Source: JAOAFT01 sp035390885 (lineage in GTDB: Bacteria; Bacteroidota; Ignavibacteria; UBA10030). Taken from it: DNA of 22,354 nucleotides. The notes beneath the pieces were generated by a model that was given only the letters and a program-made list of their open reading frames with translations, had not been told where the DNA came from and made no database searches. The position numbers were made by a program, and so were the translations under genes. Location: assembly GCA_035390885.1 (NCBI GenBank), contig DAOOUW010000035.1, positions 1-22,354 on the forward strand, given 5' to 3'. Positions 22,301 through 22,354 of the stretch are shown one piece after another (the stretch's first letter is position 1; each line of letters starts with the position of its first letter).

Positions 22301-22354
22301 TTTTGGCAAGCATAGTTACGGTACGAATTACAAAACCGTTAGGAGTGTTGAGCG
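19342..22354 (+). CDS. Very large multi-pass membrane sensor, probable histidine kinase, 3' end outside window
   Basis: The frame is open from ATG 19342 to the right edge, 1004 residues so far. The layout is one N-terminal helix (about 11-28), a long outside domain to about 240, a block of seven or eight helices (about 240-520), and a second outside domain with PAS/Cache-like alternation (about 530-765). A helix near 770-795 follows, then another at 807-826, a third sensor domain (about 830-970), a last helix (974-994) and RITKPLG, the start of a HAMP linker. HAMP after a periplasmic sensor normally leads to a histidine kinase, or less often to a cyclase or methyl-accepting domain. Three sensor domains and ten or more helices in one chain are unusual. 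No Shine-Dalgarno site is seen, and it may be read from the pyr transcript. Confidence 0.7.
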   Translation, partial: MKINKTSFLKSFVAALVALLAVICIYRWFALRKIESSFNDKTLQQNEIASLVQREYGKLTGEQFKKLNELMQIKELWNDDEKNFQSRFAILAQHNTRREYTIDIVDTNGTLIAWNGDNVRELYSSNLFTQDTSVSFVERGNRVYFSLGIHVPSSKYFLFFYSCVSAERRFPREKNTFQSRLNLALRQPVHILLKKENASSDEDIIPLYGKGNDPIGYVAVKKITKETFYDLKKASIEHWCKSIAGLAALLLMCLLWIVSGKLKSRWYVVGTRIFIVWALRIFWIMIEFPAKVLKSEVFQPALYSSSFGWGMASSLGDAILSIGALAISVALIGRELRQKFSASSKPLSINIFGASFSILILAVVQILLLRAFGACVHSFVFGSTIDYYNSSNFFPSNSVFLASFAMLLLASVTVYCSFFIFNGMFLFARNVTHSTARQIVVIILAGTIGIFIVSLFDVHPQAQRWIWFLLLFLFCLSEWICFKKQWRLFDSVKHLAVLLVAISAFVLTIPVFLYHSEEKERQYLESLAKEYARPTDVWLTFLMEEGAHSMNDVCRRQPEKIFSSSQSLPAYRLWLRTEASKYDNSSAVFLYDTSGTEFDRFVVGLNSFEEREVLNALFQGEEEVVHTVSISGMQDAVNYYGIWITVRDSSENVVGTIAFIVSSSSPVSNGITSQLSKIPQSLLFLRDIGIAEYKSGKLASVKGTLTNVEPFVPKSINEILESDSVSGQWYRSKVDGKNVSTFFVKDRATSDRILALAVSPIHNGVLIFQLLKFSLSFGVVAVLIFLSALLHNPKKKIILSGFRARMLLGFIIIALAPLILLGAYSRKMANETSSYLITTVLNRDLETLDRRFRTYIEDEDDFINGVDDDFCKAVASEYGIDFTVYRNSVVHASSMPELYRSGLQSNRLDGLVYAKTKYVPANIIVGNGTNTLVKSIVGYKPFIINGNIAGIISISTYKQYMLLDIDVVRNNATLLSSYILISIIVVLLASIVTVRITKPLGVLS

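Overview
The window looks like one scaffold piece from a moderately AT-rich Gram-negative bacterium, most likely a draft or metagenome-derived assembly. Gram-negative character follows from a signal-peptide outer-membrane barrel protein. Clear Shine-Dalgarno sites (pyrR, pyrC, barrel gene, ATPase gene), sigma70-like promoters, a PyrR-controlled pyr operon and a UbiA-type phosphoribosyltransferase beside a DUF362 gene would fit the Bacteroidota/Chlorobi (FCB) group, perhaps an Ignavibacteria-like lineage. That placement is inference. Two runs of exactly 100 N are scaffold joins. One (3895-3994) is flanked by an identical 55-bp sequence, so the response-regulator gene there is probably intact. 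The other (7470-7569) falsely fuses purF to pgsA.

Layout. Positions 1-1213 hold citrate synthase on the minus strand, running off the left edge. Positions 1214-1980 are non-coding but busy: a candidate small RNA of about 89 nt with two hairpins and C-rich anti-Shine-Dalgarno motifs, a REP-like inverted repeat pair, a terminator, tRNA-Phe(GAA) and another terminator. From 1981 to 13035 all genes are on the plus strand: a membrane-anchored amidohydrolase, a stand-alone receiver-domain protein, an MFS transporter, an outer-membrane barrel protein, purF, pgsA, ftsY, mutL, a UbiA-family polyprenyl-phosphate phosphoribosyltransferase and a DUF362 protein. The last two overlap by ATGA.

Positions 13036-16340 look like an accessory island. 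After about 395 bases with an inverted repeat over a promoter and a tiny translationally coupled ORF come two genes: a three-helix membrane protein with a jelly-roll-like (carbohydrate-binding-like) domain, and an ABC-type ATPase fused to a TOPRIM nuclease domain (OLD/PARIS-like). This pair is the best candidate here for an undescribed, possibly anti-phage, system.

Positions 16349-19311 carry tRNA-Val(CAC) and, only 23 bases later, a PyrR-binding hairpin, a leader ORF that runs through a terminator, then pyrR-pyrB-pyrC. The arrangement suggests that the tRNA and pyr genes share a promoter and that PyrR controls the operon by blocking leader-peptide translation. The window ends inside a very large multi-pass membrane sensor, cut at its HAMP linker.
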